Of a stretch of DNA of 33,786 nt, positions 32,941-33,786 are shown in pieces. Made by a program: the position numbers and the translations under genes. The notes beneath the pieces are model-generated. The model was not told where the DNA came from and did no database searches. It worked only from the letters and a program-made list of their open reading frames with translations. Every line of letters begins with the position of its first letter. Positions within the stretch are counted from its first letter, which is position 1. The DNA is taken from NCBI GenBank assembly GCA_964409645.1, contig CAYPEK010000041.1, forward strand, positions 1-33,786. Direction: 5' to 3'. Origin of the DNA: CAYPEK01 sp964409645. GTDB taxonomy: Bacteria; UBP15; UBA6099.

Positions 32941-33786
32941 TCAGGGTCTCCCGGCCCGCGCGGCGAGTAATTCTTTGTAAACGTCTTCGATCTGTTTCGC
33001 GGTTCTGTCAACGTCGAACTCGCGCAGCACGAGCTCTCGCGCCGCTTGTGCTCTGGCGGCTGCTTCGTTCGGCTTTTCGAGCGCTTCGATCAGCATTCCG
33101 GCGACTGCTGCCGGGTCGTTCGGCGGGGCGAGCAGCCCCGTCTCGCCGTGCCGTATCACCTCTCTGATTCCCGCTACGTCGGTCATAACGACCGGCACGC
33201 TGAACAGCACTGATTCGACAAGAATAACCGGCAGTCCCTCTTTGGCAACCGACGACAGCACGGAAACGTCGAGCGAATTTAAGATGCGCGGCAGGTCGCG
33301 TCGAGTGCCCGCGAAAGTCACTTTGTCCGCGACTCCGAGGGCGGCGGCCTGTTTTTCGAGTTCGGGGCGCAGTTCGCCGTCCCCTACAATCAGAAGCCTC
33401 GCTTCGGGACGTTTTGATACGACCGCGGGGAATGCGTCGAGCAGCACGGAATGGCCTTTCATGGGCACAAGCCGTGCAACCGTTCCTATTACCTTGTGCG
33501 AATCGTCAAATCCGAATTCCGCTCTCGCATTTTCCTTGTTATCGAGCGCTTCTTTATATCTTCGGAAGTCGATACCCGTGTAAACGCGCACCATGAAATT
33601 CTCCGGCACGTTCTGCCGCCGAAGGTCGTTGTGGACGGCGTCGGAACAGGGGAGGATTTTATCGCATTTCATATACCTGTTTTTTTTGGTGATTTTGAGC
33701 ACCGACGCGACGCATGGGATTCCAGCAAGGCGCGCTGCTGCCGAGCCGAGTTGCGCGCTGCTTGTCAGATGCGTGTGAATCACGTC
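32941..33786 (-). CDS. GT4 glycosyltransferase, 5' end beyond the window
   Basis: C-terminal part (281 residues) of a GT-B retaining glycosyltransferase of family GT4. VARLVPMKGHSVLLDAF, LLIVGDGELRPELE and the E-x7-E motif in KEGLPVILVES are all present, as is VAGIREVIRHGETGLL. The frame is open to the right edge at 33786, and the GTG near the edge (in DVIHTHL) is probably internal. Family members are typically about 370 aa, so roughly 90 residues are missing here. It is upstream of, and one base from, the first GT9 gene. Confidence 0.92.
   Translation of the reverse strand, partial: DVIHTHLTSSAQLGSAAARLAGIPCVASVLKITKKNRYMKCDKILPCSDAVHNDLRRQNVPENFMVRVYTGIDFRRYKEALDNKENARAEFGFDDSHKVIGTVARLVPMKGHSVLLDAFPAVVSKRPEARLLIVGDGELRPELEKQAAALGVADKVTFAGTRRDLPRILNSLDVSVLSSVAKEGLPVILVESVLFSVPVVMTDVAGIREVIRHGETGLLAPPNDPAAVAGMLIEALEKPNEAAARAQAARELVLREFDVDRTAKQIEDVYKELLAARAGRP

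Noticed and set aside
1..33786. CRISPR array, tRNA, rRNA, integrase or transposase genes
   Set aside because: No regularly spaced repeats, cloverleaf-like segments, or DDE/tyrosine-recombinase signatures were seen on either strand.

Overview
The window looks like chromosome from an uncultured, free-living Gram-negative bacterium, about 53% G+C by eye. Three things suggest this: many exported hydrolases with Sec or Tat signals, heptosyltransferase-like (GT9) genes typical of lipopolysaccharide or outer-envelope glycans, and a LolA/DUF1571-like protein. The gene set and an interspersed palindromic element fit lineages such as Hydrogenedentota, Sumerlaeota, Omnitrophota or PVC-related bacteria. 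No rRNA or phylogenetic marker is present, so this placement is a guess. I saw no tRNA, rRNA, CRISPR array, transposase, prophage or plasmid function.

Layout. (1) 43-2834, minus strand: a Tat-exported GH36/27-like glycosidase, then an M28 aminopeptidase, separated by a palindrome-rich inserted element. (2) 2970-4993, minus: a DUF35 Zn-ribbon/OB-fold protein coupled to an SCP2-type thiolase that lacks the usual nucleophilic Cys; a strong terminator follows. (3) 5319-9607, plus: a cyclase-family hydrolase, a methyltransferase with an unusual N-terminal domain, an alpha/beta hydrolase and a Tat-exported DUF362 protein. (4) 9755-15822, minus: a compact unit of a 52-residue Cys-rich microprotein, a secreted endonuclease/exonuclease/phosphatase-family enzyme, a very large GH38 alpha-mannosidase and an SGNH esterase. 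(5) 15944-17893, plus: a GH63-like glycosidase, facing a PIG-L deacetylase (17917-18744, minus). (6) 18931-23974, plus: two metallophosphoesterases, a PAP2 phosphatase, a DMT/NIPA-like permease, a GNAT acetyltransferase and a LolA/DUF1571-like protein, closed by a bidirectional terminator. (7) 24044-26065, minus: a GH115-like alpha-glucuronidase. (8) 26299-27840, plus: aspartate kinase with its own promoter and terminator. (9) 27889 to the window end, minus: a surface-glycan cluster alternating GT9 and GT2 genes below a GT4 gene that runs off the edge.

Together the genes suggest two themes. One is scavenging of complex polysaccharides and glycoproteins: alpha-galactosidase-like, alpha-mannosidase, GH63, GH115, esterase and deacetylase enzymes, with no SusCD pair or sugar transporter next to them. 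The other is building an envelope glycan. The most unusual items are the inserted palindromic element that appears to have duplicated the start of the M28 gene, the Cys-less thiolase/DUF35 pair, the Cys-rich microprotein heading the GH38 unit, and the strictly alternating GT9/GT2 cluster whose three GT9 proteins share a C-terminal Cys motif.

Many starts were moved from the longest reading frame to an internal ATG, GTG or TTG with a good Shine-Dalgarno sequence. These choices are explained entry by entry.
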